A stretch of 64,000 nt of DNA from an uncultured Eubacteriales bacterium (GCA_902800625.1 CADCFG010000005.1:62001-126000); one strand, 5' to 3'. Positions 24,838-33,971 are shown, counted from the stretch's first letter. Notes: generated by a model from the letters alone, not told the origin. Numbers and translations are program-made.

Positions 24838-26904
24838 TCAAAAAACGCGCCGCCCGTCGCGGAAGAACAAGGGGATCACGTCCAGCGGCGCGGGCACGGT
24901 GACGCGCTGGCCGCCGGAATAGACCGCGCCGGTGCTGGCGTCGGTCCAGTCCGCCCCGGCGGGCAGGTAGACCGTGCGCTCCCGGGCGCCTTTCGCCATC
25001 ACAGGGGCCACCAGCACATCCGGCCCGAACAGATACGCGTCCTCCACCTTCCAGGCTTCGATGTCCTCCGGGAATCCGTAGAACAGCGGCCGCATCACCG
25101 GCGCGCCCGTCCCGTGGGCCTCGGCCATCACCTCGCGGATATAGGGCCGCATGCGCTCCCTCAGGAACAGGTATTTGGCCAGGATCTTCTCCACGTCCTC
25201 GCCGAAGGACCACAGCTCGTTGGGCTGGCCGCTGGTGATCTGCAGCACGTTGTCCACGTACTCCGGGTGCGCCTTGTCGTGGTCGTACCAGGGCTGGCGC
25301 TCGCCGTGCATGCGGAACACCGGGCAGAAGCAGGCCCACGCAAACCACCGCACCAGGAGTTCGCGGAAGTCCGGGTCGCCGGGCATGCCGCCCAGGAAGC
25401 CACCAATGTCGCTCGTCCACCAGGGAATGCCCGCCATGGCCATGGACAGGCCGCACTGCAGCTGCTCCCGGAATGCCCGCCAGGTGGAGGAGATGTCTCC
25501 GGACCAGGTGAGCACGCCATAGCGCTGGCTGCCCGCCCAGGCGCAGCGCACCAGGCTCATCACGTCCGTCTCTCCTGCCGCCTTCAGGCCCTCGTAAAAG
25601 CCCCTGGCATAGCACTTGGGATACTCGTTGCTCACCTGCAGCGCCGGGCCGTCGTAATAGCGGAAGTGGTCGAAGTCGTAGGGGCCGTACTCCGGCTCGG
25701 CCTCGTCCAGCCAGAAGATGCGCACGCCGTGGGCGTCGTAGTAGTTGCGCTTGCAGGCGTCCCAGACGAATTGACGGGTCTCGGGGTTGGTGGCGTCGAA
25801 GTAGGTGGTGTTGCCCACCCAGGAGTTCTGGTGGGAAATGCCCCTGTCGTTTCGCACCAGCAGGCCCCGTTCCGCCATGGCGGCGTAGTTCTCCGAGCGA
25901 CTGTCCACCGTGGGCCAGACGGACACCACCGTCTCGACGCCCATATCCCGCAGCTCCTTCACCATGGCGGAAGGATTCGGGAAGCAGCGGGGATCGAATT
26001 TAAAGTCGCCCTCCAGCGTCCAGTGGAAGAAGTCCACCACGATCACGTCCAGCGGATAGCCCCGCCGCACGTGCTCCCGGGCCACGGCGAGCAGTTCCTC
26101 CTGGTCACGATAGCGCAGCTTGCACTGCCAGTAGCCCATGCCATACTCCGGCATCATGGGCACGCGGCCCGTGACGGCGGAATAGCGCTCCTCGATGGCC
26201 GCGGGGCTGTCCCCGGCCACGATCCAATAGTCCAGTTCCTTCGTGGATCGGGCGGTCCACTCGGTCATGTTCGTGCCGAAGGTGCAGCGGCCGATGGCGG
26301 GGTTGTTCCACAGGAAGCCATAGCCCCGGCTGGACACGTAGAACGGCACGGAGGCCTGTGAATTGCGGTGAGCCAGCTCCAATGTCGCGCCTTTCTTGTC
26401 CAGGCGGCCCATCTGGTACTGCCCCATGCCGAAGATGCGCTCGTCGTCATAGGCCTCGAAGCGGGCAGTCAGGGCGTAGTCGTCGCAGCCCTGGATGGGC
26501 GTCAGCTCCCGCCCGTCGATGCGCAGCGGCAGGCAGTAGCGGTCCAGCCGGTTGCGCTGCCGCCAGTATTCCCGCGTCAGCTCGTCGCCCCGGGCGTTTT
26601 TGAAGGTGATCCAGCCCTCCTCGTCCACCTCGGCGGCGATATTCCCATTTTCAATGCGGGCCACCTGCGCCGTCCTGTGGCGGTCCGGCCGATCCCGGTA
26701 CCAGGGCTCGGTGGCGTCGATCTCGCGAATCTCGATCTCCGGCGCCAGTTCCGGCACCGGCTCCATCAGCGCCCAGTCCCGGCCGGTGAAATCGGCGCGC
26801 CGTGTGGCGCGCACCCGCAGGGCGTCCTGGCCCCAGGGTTCGATCATCAACAGCTCTGTGCCTTTGCGCAGGGTCAGACGGTTGTTCTCAGCGGTGAAAA
26901 TCAT
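24838..26904 (-). CDS. Glycoside hydrolase family 31 (alpha-glucosidase/alpha-xylosidase type)
   Basis: A 688-residue enzyme cleaving alpha-linked glucosyl or xylosyl residues, apparently cytoplasmic since no signal peptide is present. The N-terminal beta-sandwich covers about 1-215 and the barrel about 215-560. The nucleophile Asp lies in FWLDEAEPEYGPYD (about 398-411), resembling the W-x-D-x-x-E-P-E of alpha-xylosidases/transglucosylases, and the acid/base Asp in LTWSGDISSTW (about 469). VVDFFHWTLEGDFKFD is the conserved strand before the active site. The ATG at 26904 follows GGAGG at 7 nt. The exact specificity cannot be read by eye. Confidence 0.9.
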   Translation of the reverse strand: MIFTAENNRLTLRKGTELLMIEPWGQDALRVRATRRADFTGRDWALMEPVPELAPEIEIREIDATEPWYRDRPDRHRTAQVARIENGNIAAEVDEEGWITFKNARGDELTREYWRQRNRLDRYCLPLRIDGRELTPIQGCDDYALTARFEAYDDERIFGMGQYQMGRLDKKGATLELAHRNSQASVPFYVSSRGYGFLWNNPAIGRCTFGTNMTEWTARSTKELDYWIVAGDSPAAIEERYSAVTGRVPMMPEYGMGYWQCKLRYRDQEELLAVAREHVRRGYPLDVIVVDFFHWTLEGDFKFDPRCFPNPSAMVKELRDMGVETVVSVWPTVDSRSENYAAMAERGLLVRNDRGISHQNSWVGNTTYFDATNPETRQFVWDACKRNYYDAHGVRIFWLDEAEPEYGPYDFDHFRYYDGPALQVSNEYPKCYARGFYEGLKAAGETDVMSLVRCAWAGSQRYGVLTWSGDISSTWRAFREQLQCGLSMAMAGIPWWTSDIGGFLGGMPGDPDFRELLVRWFAWACFCPVFRMHGERQPWYDHDKAHPEYVDNVLQITSGQPNELWSFGEDVEKILAKYLFLRERMRPYIREVMAEAHGTGAPVMRPLFYGFPEDIEAWKVEDAYLFGPDVLVAPVMAKGARERTVYLPAGADWTDASTGAVYSGGQRVTVPAPLDVIPLFFRDGRRVF

Positions 26905-26961
26905 ACAAGCGCCTCCTGTCATGTCGCTTTGGTCCTTATACTGATTTCAATTAATGTATAG

Positions 26962-27040
26962 AAGATCCTTCGCTTCGCTCAGCATGGCGTCGCGATATTT
27001 GTCATCCTGAGCGGAGCAAAGCAGAGTCGAAGGGTCTTTT
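26962..27040. repeat. Dispersed inverted repeat (hairpin element)
   Basis: Imperfect inverted arms AAGATCCTTCG...CGCTCAG (from 26962) and CTGAGCGGAG...CGAAGGGTCTT (to about 27038), with GTCATCCTGAGCGGAG in the centre. This matches the form of a hairpin repeat widespread in bacterial intergenic DNA. The rest of 26905-27155 contains no gene I can support. Confidence 0.7.
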
Positions 27041-27155
27041 CTGTCTCTTGTTTGAGAACAGTCTTATATCGGGCATCATGCCCGCAGATCCCGGCAGGCG
27101 GTCATTCCATTGGGCCGCACGCCTTCTCTCACGTTGAAGCGGCGCGCTGGAAAGC

Positions 27156-27983
27156 TTATTGAAATGGGTTCCAGAAGCGGCCCCCGTTGACCCTGTTCAG
27201 CCACAGCGACGCCGCCAGCAGCAGCGCGCAAAACGCCATGGCCGCAAAGTCCGCCGCCGTAAAGCGCCGGCCCATGTACCAGGTGCGCTTTTTGTTCTTG
27301 CCGAAGCCCCGCAGGGACATGGCGTTGGAAATGGTCTCGATCCGATCCATGCTGGACAGGATCAACGGGATCAGTATGGCCCCGGCGCTCCTCAGCCGCT
27401 TCACCAGGCTCTGCTTGCGGCTCATCTCGATGCCCCGGGCCTGTTGGGCCCGGGAGATGTCGTGGTACTCCCGCTGGATGTCCGGGATGTAGCGCAGCGC
27501 CAACGCCACCGCGCAGGCCACGGAATACTTCACCCCGATGCGGTTCAGCGAAGCCGCAAATTCGCTGGGATTGGTGGTGCACACGAACAGCAGCACGATG
27601 GGGATCGTGGCCAGGTACTTCAACACCAGGTTCAGGTGGTAAAAGAGCTGCTCCGCAGTGACCACGTAATTCCCGCCCAGGCTGAACAGCTTGTGACGCG
27701 TGCCGTAGAGGCTCACACCATGCTGCGGCGCGAACAGAAATACCAGCACGTTGTTCAGCACCATGAACACCACCGTGAAGCCCAGCATGAAGCTCACGTC
27801 CTTCAGCCTGATGCGCGAGAGCATGAACATGCCCAGGCTCAGCACCGGCAGCACGGCCAGCAGCCGCGTGTCGTAGGTCAGCATGGCGGCAAAACTCCAC
27901 AGCAGCAGGCACACCAGCTTGGTCGCACCGGTCAGCCGATGGATGGGCGACGGGCGATCCACGTAGTTGAATATATTTCTCAT
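27156..27983 (-). CDS. ecfT: ECF transporter transmembrane subunit EcfT
   Basis: A 275-residue membrane protein that couples the ATPases to the S component for vitamin or metal uptake. Four to six hydrophobic helices are visible, with the two cytoplasmic coupling-helix motifs as RAQQARGIEM and AMSLRGFGK (canonical ARG boxes). The ATG at 27983 overlaps the ATPase stop by 4 nt (ATGA), so translation is coupled; GGGAGG lies upstream. It is the last gene of a three-gene ECF unit read S component, ATPase, EcfT. Confidence 0.92.
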   Translation of the reverse strand: MRNIFNYVDRPSPIHRLTGATKLVCLLLWSFAAMLTYDTRLLAVLPVLSLGMFMLSRIRLKDVSFMLGFTVVFMVLNNVLVFLFAPQHGVSLYGTRHKLFSLGGNYVVTAEQLFYHLNLVLKYLATIPIVLLFVCTTNPSEFAASLNRIGVKYSVACAVALALRYIPDIQREYHDISRAQQARGIEMSRKQSLVKRLRSAGAILIPLILSSMDRIETISNAMSLRGFGKNKKRTWYMGRRFTAADFAAMAFCALLLAASLWLNRVNGGRFWNPFQ

Positions 27984-29692
27984 GCCCGGGCCACCTCCCG
28001 CTCATAGGCAATGAACCGGCGCACGAAGCCCCGGCCGTCGGATATGCCGCAGCGCAGCGCCAGGGCGTACAGGCTGGTTTCCTTCAGGCTGGCCCGGGCG
28101 ATGACCTCCGGGTCGGTGAGGACCTCGGCGCAGGGGGCGTCCGCGATCAGCCTTCCGCCGCTGAACACCAGCGCCCGCCGGGCGTACTCCAGCATCAGGT
28201 GCATGTCGTGGGTGATCATCACAATGGTATAGCCCCGCCGGTTCAGCGAAAGCAGGAACTCCATGATCTCGGTGTAGTGGCGGTAATCCTGCCCGGCGGT
28301 GGGCTCGTCCAGTATGATGATCTCCGGCTTCAATACCAGGATCGACGCGATGGTCACACGCTTCTTCTGGCCAAAGCTGAGCGCGGATACGGGCCAGTTG
28401 CGGAAGGGCCACAGGCCGCAGATTTGAAGGGCCTCCTGCACTCTCTCCCTGATTTCATCCTCCGGCACGTTCCGGGTGCGCAGCCCCAGGGCCACCTCGT
28501 CGAAGATCATCACCTGGGAGATCATCTGGTTGGGATTCTGCATCACATAGCCGATGTGGTCCGCCCGCTCCTTGATGGACAGCCCGTTGAGGTCGGCCCC
28601 GTCCAGGCGCAGCGTCCCGGCCTGCTGGATCTCAAAGCCGCAGACCACCTTGGAGAAGGTGGACTTTCCCGCGCCGTTGGTGCCCACGATGGCGGCCAGC
28701 TCCCCCCTTCGCAGGGTCAGGCTGACGCCCTTCAGCGCCTCGCGCTCTCCGGGGGCATAGGAAAAGCGCAGGCCCTCGGCCTCCAGCTGCGCGCTCTGTT
28801 CCTCCATGGGCGCGCTCTCCGGCAGCGCCTGGAACCAGTCGCGCACCTTCCTCTTCGCGTCCTCGTCCAGCCGCATGGCTTCGATGCTCCGCGGAGCCAT
28901 GTCGGGCGTGATCTCCACGCCCGCATACCTGAGCGCCGTGATGTACAGCGGCTCCCGGATGCCGTTCTCGGTGAGCAGCGCGCCGGAGAGCAGCTCGTCC
29001 GGCGGCATGTCCGCCAGGATGCGGCCGCCGCCCATCAGCACCACCCGGTCCACGTCCCGGTGCAGCGCGTCCTCCAGCCGGTGCTCGATGATGACCACCG
29101 CCGCGCCGGTCTGCCTTTGCAGGTCGTCGATCAACTCGATGGCGGCCTTGCCCGTGGCCGGGTCCAGGTTTGCCAGCGGCTCGTCGAACAGCAGAAGGTC
29201 CACGTCCTCCACCATCACGCCCGCCAGCGCCACCCGCTGCTTCTGGCCGCCGGACAGGTCCTCCGGGGCGTGGGCAAGATGGGTGTCGATGCCCACCAGG
29301 CCCGCCGTCCGCTTCACCCGCTCGTGAAGCTCGGGATCGGCCACGCAGTCGTTTTCCAGGGCGAAGGCGATGTCCTCGGCCACGGTCAGGCCGATGAACT
29401 GGCCATCGGAGTCCTGCAGCACCGTGCCCACGTGCCGGGATATGCCGAACAGGCCCAGCGCGTCGGCGGTCTTCCCCGCGATCGTCAGGCTGCCGGTGCG
29501 CTCGCCCCGGTAAGAGAAGGGGATCAGGCCGTTGATGCAGTGGGCCAGGGTGCTCTTGCCGCAGCCGGAAGGCCCGGCGATCAACACCTTTTCGCCCCTG
29601 CGCACGGTCAGGTTGATGTCAAAGAGCGTGGGGCTGGACTGGGCGTTGTACTGGAAGCCGAAGTGTTCGAAGCGGATGATTTCCTCGGACAT
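27980..29692 (-). CDS. ECF transporter double ATPase (fused EcfA-type)
   Basis: A 570-residue protein with two ABC ATPase domains in tandem, replacing separate EcfA1 and EcfA2. Domain 1 (about 5-235): Walker A GPSGCGKST, signature LSGGQKQR, Walker B LLLFDEP. Domain 2 (about 300-540): GTNGAGKST, a variant signature LSFGQKKR and IIILDEPTAGQD. The fused type is known from YkoD-like dedicated (group II) ECF systems. The start follows GGAGACAGGCAT. An intercistronic hairpin separates it from the S-component gene, and its stop overlaps the EcfT start. Confidence 0.92.
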   Translation of the reverse strand: MSEEIIRFEHFGFQYNAQSSPTLFDINLTVRRGEKVLIAGPSGCGKSTLAHCINGLIPFSYRGERTGSLTIAGKTADALGLFGISRHVGTVLQDSDGQFIGLTVAEDIAFALENDCVADPELHERVKRTAGLVGIDTHLAHAPEDLSGGQKQRVALAGVMVEDVDLLLFDEPLANLDPATGKAAIELIDDLQRQTGAAVVIIEHRLEDALHRDVDRVVLMGGGRILADMPPDELLSGALLTENGIREPLYITALRYAGVEITPDMAPRSIEAMRLDEDAKRKVRDWFQALPESAPMEEQSAQLEAEGLRFSYAPGEREALKGVSLTLRRGELAAIVGTNGAGKSTFSKVVCGFEIQQAGTLRLDGADLNGLSIKERADHIGYVMQNPNQMISQVMIFDEVALGLRTRNVPEDEIRERVQEALQICGLWPFRNWPVSALSFGQKKRVTIASILVLKPEIIILDEPTAGQDYRHYTEIMEFLLSLNRRGYTIVMITHDMHLMLEYARRALVFSGGRLIADAPCAEVLTDPEVIARASLKETSLYALALRCGISDGRGFVRRFIAYEREVARA

Positions 29693-29723
29693 ATGCCTGT
29701 CTCCGTTCGTTGATACCCAAACA

Positions 29724-29743
29724 GGGGCGGCTGACGCCGCCCC
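29724..29743. other. Intercistronic hairpin in the ECF operon
   Basis: An 8-bp stem GGGGCGGC/GCCGCCCC with loop TGAC in the 72-nt gap between the S-component and ATPase genes. It could tune relative expression or protect the upstream message end. Confidence 0.5.
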
Positions 29744-29764
29744 CGGTCGGGTTGGTTTACTGGA

Positions 29765-30316
29765 TTACCTTTCCTCTTTCAGGCTGCCCTTCTTCGGCCT
29801 CGCCTTGGCATAGGCCACGCACAGCAGCGTGCCGATGACGGCGGTGGTCACGATGTTGGCCAGACCGCCCACCGCGCCCTGCAGGAACACCTTGTTCGCC
29901 GGCTCGGCATACATCACGATATCCAGCACCGGGGCCACGATGCCCCAGGCGATGGCGTGGGCCGCCAGCTGGAAGAGGTTGAAGGTGACGATGTCCTTCT
30001 TGCCAAACTCGCCGTCGGCCAGATGCAGCCGCCTGGAAACCAGGCCCATCAGGATGCCGAACACGGCGGAAGCCACCACCCAGCTCCACCAGATGCCCCA
30101 GCCGTAGCTGAAGTCGATCAGCGCGTGGCCGATCAGGCCGATCAGCGCCCCGGCAATGGGCCCGAACAAGGCGCACATGAAGGCCAGCAGGCCGTACTGG
30201 GTGGAGATGTTGGTGTTGGGAACGGGGCTGGGAATCGCCACGAAGCGGCCCAGCACGAAGAACAGCGCCGCGCCGATGCCGATGGCGACGATGGTCTTCA
30301 CGGAATTGTTTTTCAT
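29765..30316 (-). CDS. ECF transporter S component (UPF0397-type)
   Basis: A 183-residue substrate-binding membrane protein of the ECF S family. The N-terminal VKTIVAIGIGAALFFVLGRF and PSPVPNTNISTQYGLLAF match the UPF0397 pattern, followed by FGPIAGALIGLIGHALIDFSYGWGIWWSW. Six hydrophobic segments are seen. Its neighbours (fused ATPase, EcfT) form a complete dedicated transporter. The substrate of UPF0397 proteins is not clearly assigned. The start follows GAGGAG at 8 nt. First gene of the operon, with a hairpin-rich leader. Confidence 0.88.
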   Translation of the reverse strand: MKNNSVKTIVAIGIGAALFFVLGRFVAIPSPVPNTNISTQYGLLAFMCALFGPIAGALIGLIGHALIDFSYGWGIWWSWVVASAVFGILMGLVSRRLHLADGEFGKKDIVTFNLFQLAAHAIAWGIVAPVLDIVMYAEPANKVFLQGAVGGLANIVTTAVIGTLLCVAYAKARPKKGSLKEER

Positions 30317-30334
30317 GGATGCTTCTCCTCTCTC

Positions 30335-30417
30335 AGCGCCACGCGGCGCTTCCCCATTGGCCGCCCCGCGGCCGGATCAGTACAGGATCATTATACCAGC
30401 ATTTGGTCTCTTGTCAA
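30335..30417 (-). promoter_or_regulatory. ECF operon promoter and structured leader
   Basis: Minus-strand TTGACA (30412-30417), 16 bp, TATAAT (30390-30395) with an extended -10 TG. The ~70-nt leader holds two adjacent hairpins, GGCCGCGGGGCGGCC (30359-30373) and AGCGCC/GGCGCT (30335-30350), just before the ribosome binding site GAGGAG. It does not match TPP, FMN, cobalamin or other aptamers I can recognise. Confidence 0.65.
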
Positions 30418-30434
30418 GCAAGGGCCACGCCACT

Positions 30435-31622
30435 TCACTCCGCCCCCTGCACCCAGTGGATGAAGTCCCGGGCCTCCTCAAAGGTGCGCAGCTTCGCGGT
30501 ATACATATACCTGCCCATCTGGGGCCAGTTCATGGGCGGCATCTCCTCCTGCATCACCATGTCCGCGCCGTAGCGGGCCATGATGTCCTCGTGGCCACGG
30601 GCATAGCGGTGGCCGTCCTTGCGGCTGGCGTAGACGCAGTAGAAGTGCTCATCCGGCTCGGGCAGGCGGCGCTCGTCAAAGGCCACCATGTCGGCGTAGA
30701 TCTGGTACACGTCGGTGGAGTGGGCGAAGTCCATCATGTCCGGGGTGTAGCCGCCCGCAGGCCGCATGTTCACCTCCAGGGCCACGAAGTCCCCCACGCC
30801 GCCCAGGCCCTTCTTCGCCACGGTCAGCCGGAAGAACTCCAGGTGCACGAACCGCCGGTCCACGCCGAAGGCCTTCACCGTGCGCCGTCCCAGCACCCGC
30901 AGGCCCTCAGGCACGTCCGGGCAGGTGTAGTACATCAGGTCCAGGTCCCTGTTCACGATGTCCATCACCGGCGGCCAGACCGTCATGCTCTCAAACATCG
31001 GCTCGCACTTCGAGTCCAGGATAGCATCGTAGGAGCAGATGTCGCCGGTAATGAACTCCTCCATCACGTAGGGCGCGGCGGGCAGGTGGTCGTAAAACCG
31101 ATCGAAATCGGCGTCGTTCTCCAGCTTCCAGGTGTCCGTGGCGCCCACACCCACGTCCGGCTTCACGATCACCGGGTAGCCCACCTCGCCGATGAACGCC
31201 CGTCCGGCTTCGCGGGTGGAAACCACGTGCTGCCGGGCGGTGGGGATTCCGGCCTTCAGGTACAGCCCCTTCATCAGCGATTTGTTCTTAATGAAGCCGA
31301 TGCGGTCGGACTGGATGCCTGTGGTCACATTGAAGTCCGTGCGCAGCCGGGCGTCCTGCTCCAGCCAGTATTCGTTCATGGACTCGATCCAGTCGATCTT
31401 GCCGTACTTAAAGGCGAAATAGGCCACGGCGCGGTACACCTGGTCGTAGTCCTCCAGGCTGTCCACCCTGTAATACTCCGTCAGCGCCACCTTCAGCGGC
31501 CCCTCCAGGCCGTCATAGGGGGCGTCGCCGATGCCCAGCACGTTGATGCCGTTGCGGCGCAGCCTGTCGCAGAACTGCCAGTAGGTGTGGGGAAAATTCG
31601 GGGAGACAAACACGAAATTCAT
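30435..31622 (-). CDS. ATP-grasp carboxylate-amine ligase-like protein
   Basis: A 395-residue ATP-grasp enzyme, expected to activate a carboxylate with ATP and join it to an amine or thiol. The fold is seen as a pre-grasp domain (1 to about 110), NKSLMKGLYLKAGIPTARQH, then GYPVIVKPDVGVGATDTWK (ATP-binding Lys and glycine loop, about 150-168), YVMEEFITGDICSYD, and metal-binding FVALEVNMRPAGGYTPDMMD (Glu and Asn). The C-terminal region lacks other known domains. It begins 42 nt after the esterase gene, so the two are likely one operon. Product unknown; peptide, cofactor or storage polymer chemistry are all possible. Confidence 0.8.
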   Translation of the reverse strand: MNFVFVSPNFPHTYWQFCDRLRRNGINVLGIGDAPYDGLEGPLKVALTEYYRVDSLEDYDQVYRAVAYFAFKYGKIDWIESMNEYWLEQDARLRTDFNVTTGIQSDRIGFIKNKSLMKGLYLKAGIPTARQHVVSTREAGRAFIGEVGYPVIVKPDVGVGATDTWKLENDADFDRFYDHLPAAPYVMEEFITGDICSYDAILDSKCEPMFESMTVWPPVMDIVNRDLDLMYYTCPDVPEGLRVLGRRTVKAFGVDRRFVHLEFFRLTVAKKGLGGVGDFVALEVNMRPAGGYTPDMMDFAHSTDVYQIYADMVAFDERRLPEPDEHFYCVYASRKDGHRYARGHEDIMARYGADMVMQEEMPPMNWPQMGRYMYTAKLRTFEEARDFIHWVQGAE

Positions 31623-31663
31623 AGCATCATTTCCTTTTTATCGTCGGGCTGGAAGCGTCGCGT

Positions 31664-32404
31664 TTATTTGTCGTCGAGCAGGAAGGGCAGGAAGTAGCGC
31701 ATCTGCTTGAACCACCAGGGCCAGTCGTGGTTCACGTCGAAGCCCCAGAAGTCGCACCAGGCGTGGATGCCCTTCTCCCGGAACACGCTCTCCAGGAACT
31801 TCAGCGTGCGCACGCCGTCCTCCTCCCATGCCCCCTGGCCGCAGCAGAGGATCATCTTCCGCTGGTTGTAGAGGCTGATGTAGGGATGGTCGGCGGGCAT
31901 GTTGGGCAGGAAGCGCTCCGGGGAGCTCTCGTACAGCGTGGAATCCATCCAGCCGTCGAAGAAGTAGTCCGCGTCGTACACGCCGGACAGCGCGATCACG
32001 CCGCGGAACAGGTCCGGCCGTCGCAGGAAGGTGATCACCGCGTGGTCCGCGCCCATGCTGAACCCGGTGACGGCGGGGGTGTCGGGATTGATCTCCTTGA
32101 TGGCGGGCAGCGCCTCTTCCACGATATAGTGGAAATACTGCTCCTGCCGCAGCGCGCGCCAGGCGTTGTTGCCGCCCCGGTCCGACCAGCTCTCCCGGTC
32201 CACGGTGTCCACGACGAACAGCTGGATTTTGCCGCCCTCGATGTAGTCCGACAAGCAGTCGATCATGCCGAAGTCCTCCAGGTTGTGGCACATGGAATCC
32301 TGGGTCGGGAAGCACAGGAGCGGCATGCCGCCCCGGCCGTAGACCATCATGTGCATGTCGCGCATCAGCGCCTGGCTCCAGCGTATCAGTTCTTCTCTGT
32401 ACAT
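31664..32404 (-). CDS. Esterase-family alpha/beta hydrolase
   Basis: A 246-residue hydrolase of the esterase D/antigen 85-like type (PF00756). The nucleophile is in TGFSMGADHA (about 108-117); VNHDWPWW near the C-terminus gives the His, and ALSGVYDADYF lies in the position of the next conserved strand. No signal peptide. The ATG at 32404 follows GAGGT at 7 nt; the earlier in-frame ATG at 32443 lies at the -10 box of the predicted promoter. First gene of a unit with the ATP-grasp ligase. Confidence 0.82.
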   Translation of the reverse strand: MYREELIRWSQALMRDMHMMVYGRGGMPLLCFPTQDSMCHNLEDFGMIDCLSDYIEGGKIQLFVVDTVDRESWSDRGGNNAWRALRQEQYFHYIVEEALPAIKEINPDTPAVTGFSMGADHAVITFLRRPDLFRGVIALSGVYDADYFFDGWMDSTLYESSPERFLPNMPADHPYISLYNQRKMILCCGQGAWEEDGVRTLKFLESVFREKGIHAWCDFWGFDVNHDWPWWFKQMRYFLPFLLDDK

Positions 32405-32433
32405 ATCAATAACCTCGCATATGGGATGGGGAT

Positions 32434-32462
32434 ATTTTATCACCCCTCGCCGCCATTGTCCA
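32434..32462 (-). promoter_or_regulatory. Promoter of the esterase/ATP-grasp unit
   Basis: Minus-strand TGGACA (32457-32462), 17 bp, TAAAAT (32434-32439), 30 nt before the ATG. Confidence 0.55.
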
Positions 32463-32548
32463 GTGCATAAATGGCCTTTGCAGCCGAATCGCCCCCCTGC
32501 CTTCGATCTGCGCCAAAAAAAGCGAACAAACCGCGAATGAAAACAAAC

Positions 32549-32587
32549 TCAATTTCAATTGACATCACAACAGTAATATGATAAAAT
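32549..32587 (+). promoter_or_regulatory. Promoter of the mgl operon
   Basis: TTGACA (32559-32564), 17 bp, TAAAAT (32582-32587), with a ~95-nt leader. The inverted repeat TCAATT-TC-AATTGA (32549-32562) overlaps the -35 and could bind a repressor. TGAAAACAAACTCA (32538-32551) resembles a cre site for catabolite repression but lacks the central CG. Confidence 0.65.
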
Positions 32588-32687
32588 TTCTGCAAATGGT
32601 GCAATTTATTATGTTTTGGTTTGTGCTTTTTGGTTACTACACGGCTTGTCCGTGTCAAATAACGACCTGAAAAGGAGAGTGTGTCCC

Positions 32688-33944
32688 ATGAAAAAGATCC
32701 TGTCCCTGGTTCTGGCCGCTCTGATGCTGCTTGGCATCGTCGGCGCAATGGCGGAAGCCAACGATCAGAAGCCCGTCATCTGGTTCAACCGTCAGCCCTC
32801 CAACTCCACCACCGGTGAGCTGGACATGGATGCCCTGAACTTCAACGGCAAGACCTACTATGTCGGCTTTGACGCCAAGCAGGGCGCTGAGCTGCAGGGT
32901 CAGATGATCGTGGATTATCTGCTGGCCCACGGCGAGGGCCTGGACCGCAACGGCGACGGCATCATCGGCTACGTGCTGTGCATCGGCGACGTCGGCCACA
33001 ACGACTCCATCGCCCGCACCCGCGGCGCCCGCAAGGCTCTCGGCACGGCTGTTCCGGATGGCGCCCAGGGCAAGACTGCGATCGAGACCATCGACGACGT
33101 CGATTCCGCCCCGATCGGCACCAACACCGACGGTACCGCCACTGACGTTCAGGATGGCTCCATCGAGATCGATGGCACCACCTACATCGTGCGCGAGCTG
33201 GCCTCCCAGGAGATGAAGAACAGCTCCGGCGCCACCTGGGATGCCCCCACCGCCGGCAACGCCATCGCCGCCTGGGAAGGCTCCTTCGGCGATCAGATCG
33301 ACGTGGTTGTTTCCAATAACGACGGCATGGGCATGGCCGTGTTCAATGCCTGGTCCAAGGAAGCCGGCGTTCCCACCTTCGGCTATGACGCCAACAGCGA
33401 CGCCGTCGCCGCCATCGCCGACGGCTATTGCGGCACCATCTCCCAGAATGCCGACGTGCAGGCCTACCTGACCCTGCGCACCCTGCGCAACGCGCTGGAC
33501 GACGCCGACATCATGGTGGGTATCAGCACCCCCGACGCCGCCGGCAACGTGCTGACCGACGACCTGTACTTCTATGACGACGCCACCCGCTGCTTCTACG
33601 CTCTGAACGGCGCCGTGACCGCCGACAACTACGAGGCGTTCCTGGATGCCACCGCCGCCAACCCCGCCTTCAGCAACCAGCTGAGCGAGGACGATGCCGC
33701 CGCCAAGAAGGTCTGGCTGAGCATCTACAACAGCGCTGACAACTTCCTGAACGCCACCTATGTGCCGCAGCTGAAGAACTACGCGGCGGCCCTGAACCTG
33801 GATGTGGAGTACGTCCTGGGCGACGGCCAGACCGAGGCGAACCTGATCGACAAGCTGGGCAACCCCTCCGAGTACGACGGCTTCGCGATCAACATGGTGA
33901 AGACCGACAACGCGGCCTCCTATATGGCCAAGCTCATGCAGTAA
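32688..33944 (+). CDS. mglB: Galactose/glucose-type ABC transporter substrate-binding protein
   Basis: A 418-residue exported sugar-binding protein. Residues 1-23 are a signal peptide (MKKILSLVLAALMLLGIVGA, then MAEA), with no lipobox Cys. LDRNGDGIIGYVLCIGD is a calcium-binding-type loop characteristic of galactose/glucose-binding proteins, although here it is near residue 85 rather than late in the protein. VSNNDGMGMAVFNAW and PTFGYDANSDAV are hinge and ligand-site motifs. The ATG at 32688 follows AAGGAG. First gene of mglBAC, separated from mglA by a hairpin. Confidence 0.88.
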   Translation: MKKILSLVLAALMLLGIVGAMAEANDQKPVIWFNRQPSNSTTGELDMDALNFNGKTYYVGFDAKQGAELQGQMIVDYLLAHGEGLDRNGDGIIGYVLCIGDVGHNDSIARTRGARKALGTAVPDGAQGKTAIETIDDVDSAPIGTNTDGTATDVQDGSIEIDGTTYIVRELASQEMKNSSGATWDAPTAGNAIAAWEGSFGDQIDVVVSNNDGMGMAVFNAWSKEAGVPTFGYDANSDAVAAIADGYCGTISQNADVQAYLTLRTLRNALDDADIMVGISTPDAAGNVLTDDLYFYDDATRCFYALNGAVTADNYEAFLDATAANPAFSNQLSEDDAAAKKVWLSIYNSADNFLNATYVPQLKNYAAALNLDVEYVLGDGQTEANLIDKLGNPSEYDGFAINMVKTDNAASYMAKLMQ

Positions 33945-33971
33945 TCTGAACCCCAGCCCGGTTTAGAGGAC

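Noticed and set aside
30317..30390. Known vitamin riboswitch (TPP, FMN, folate) before the ECF operon
   Set aside because: The leader is about 70 nt and lacks the conserved cores; only two plain hairpins are present.
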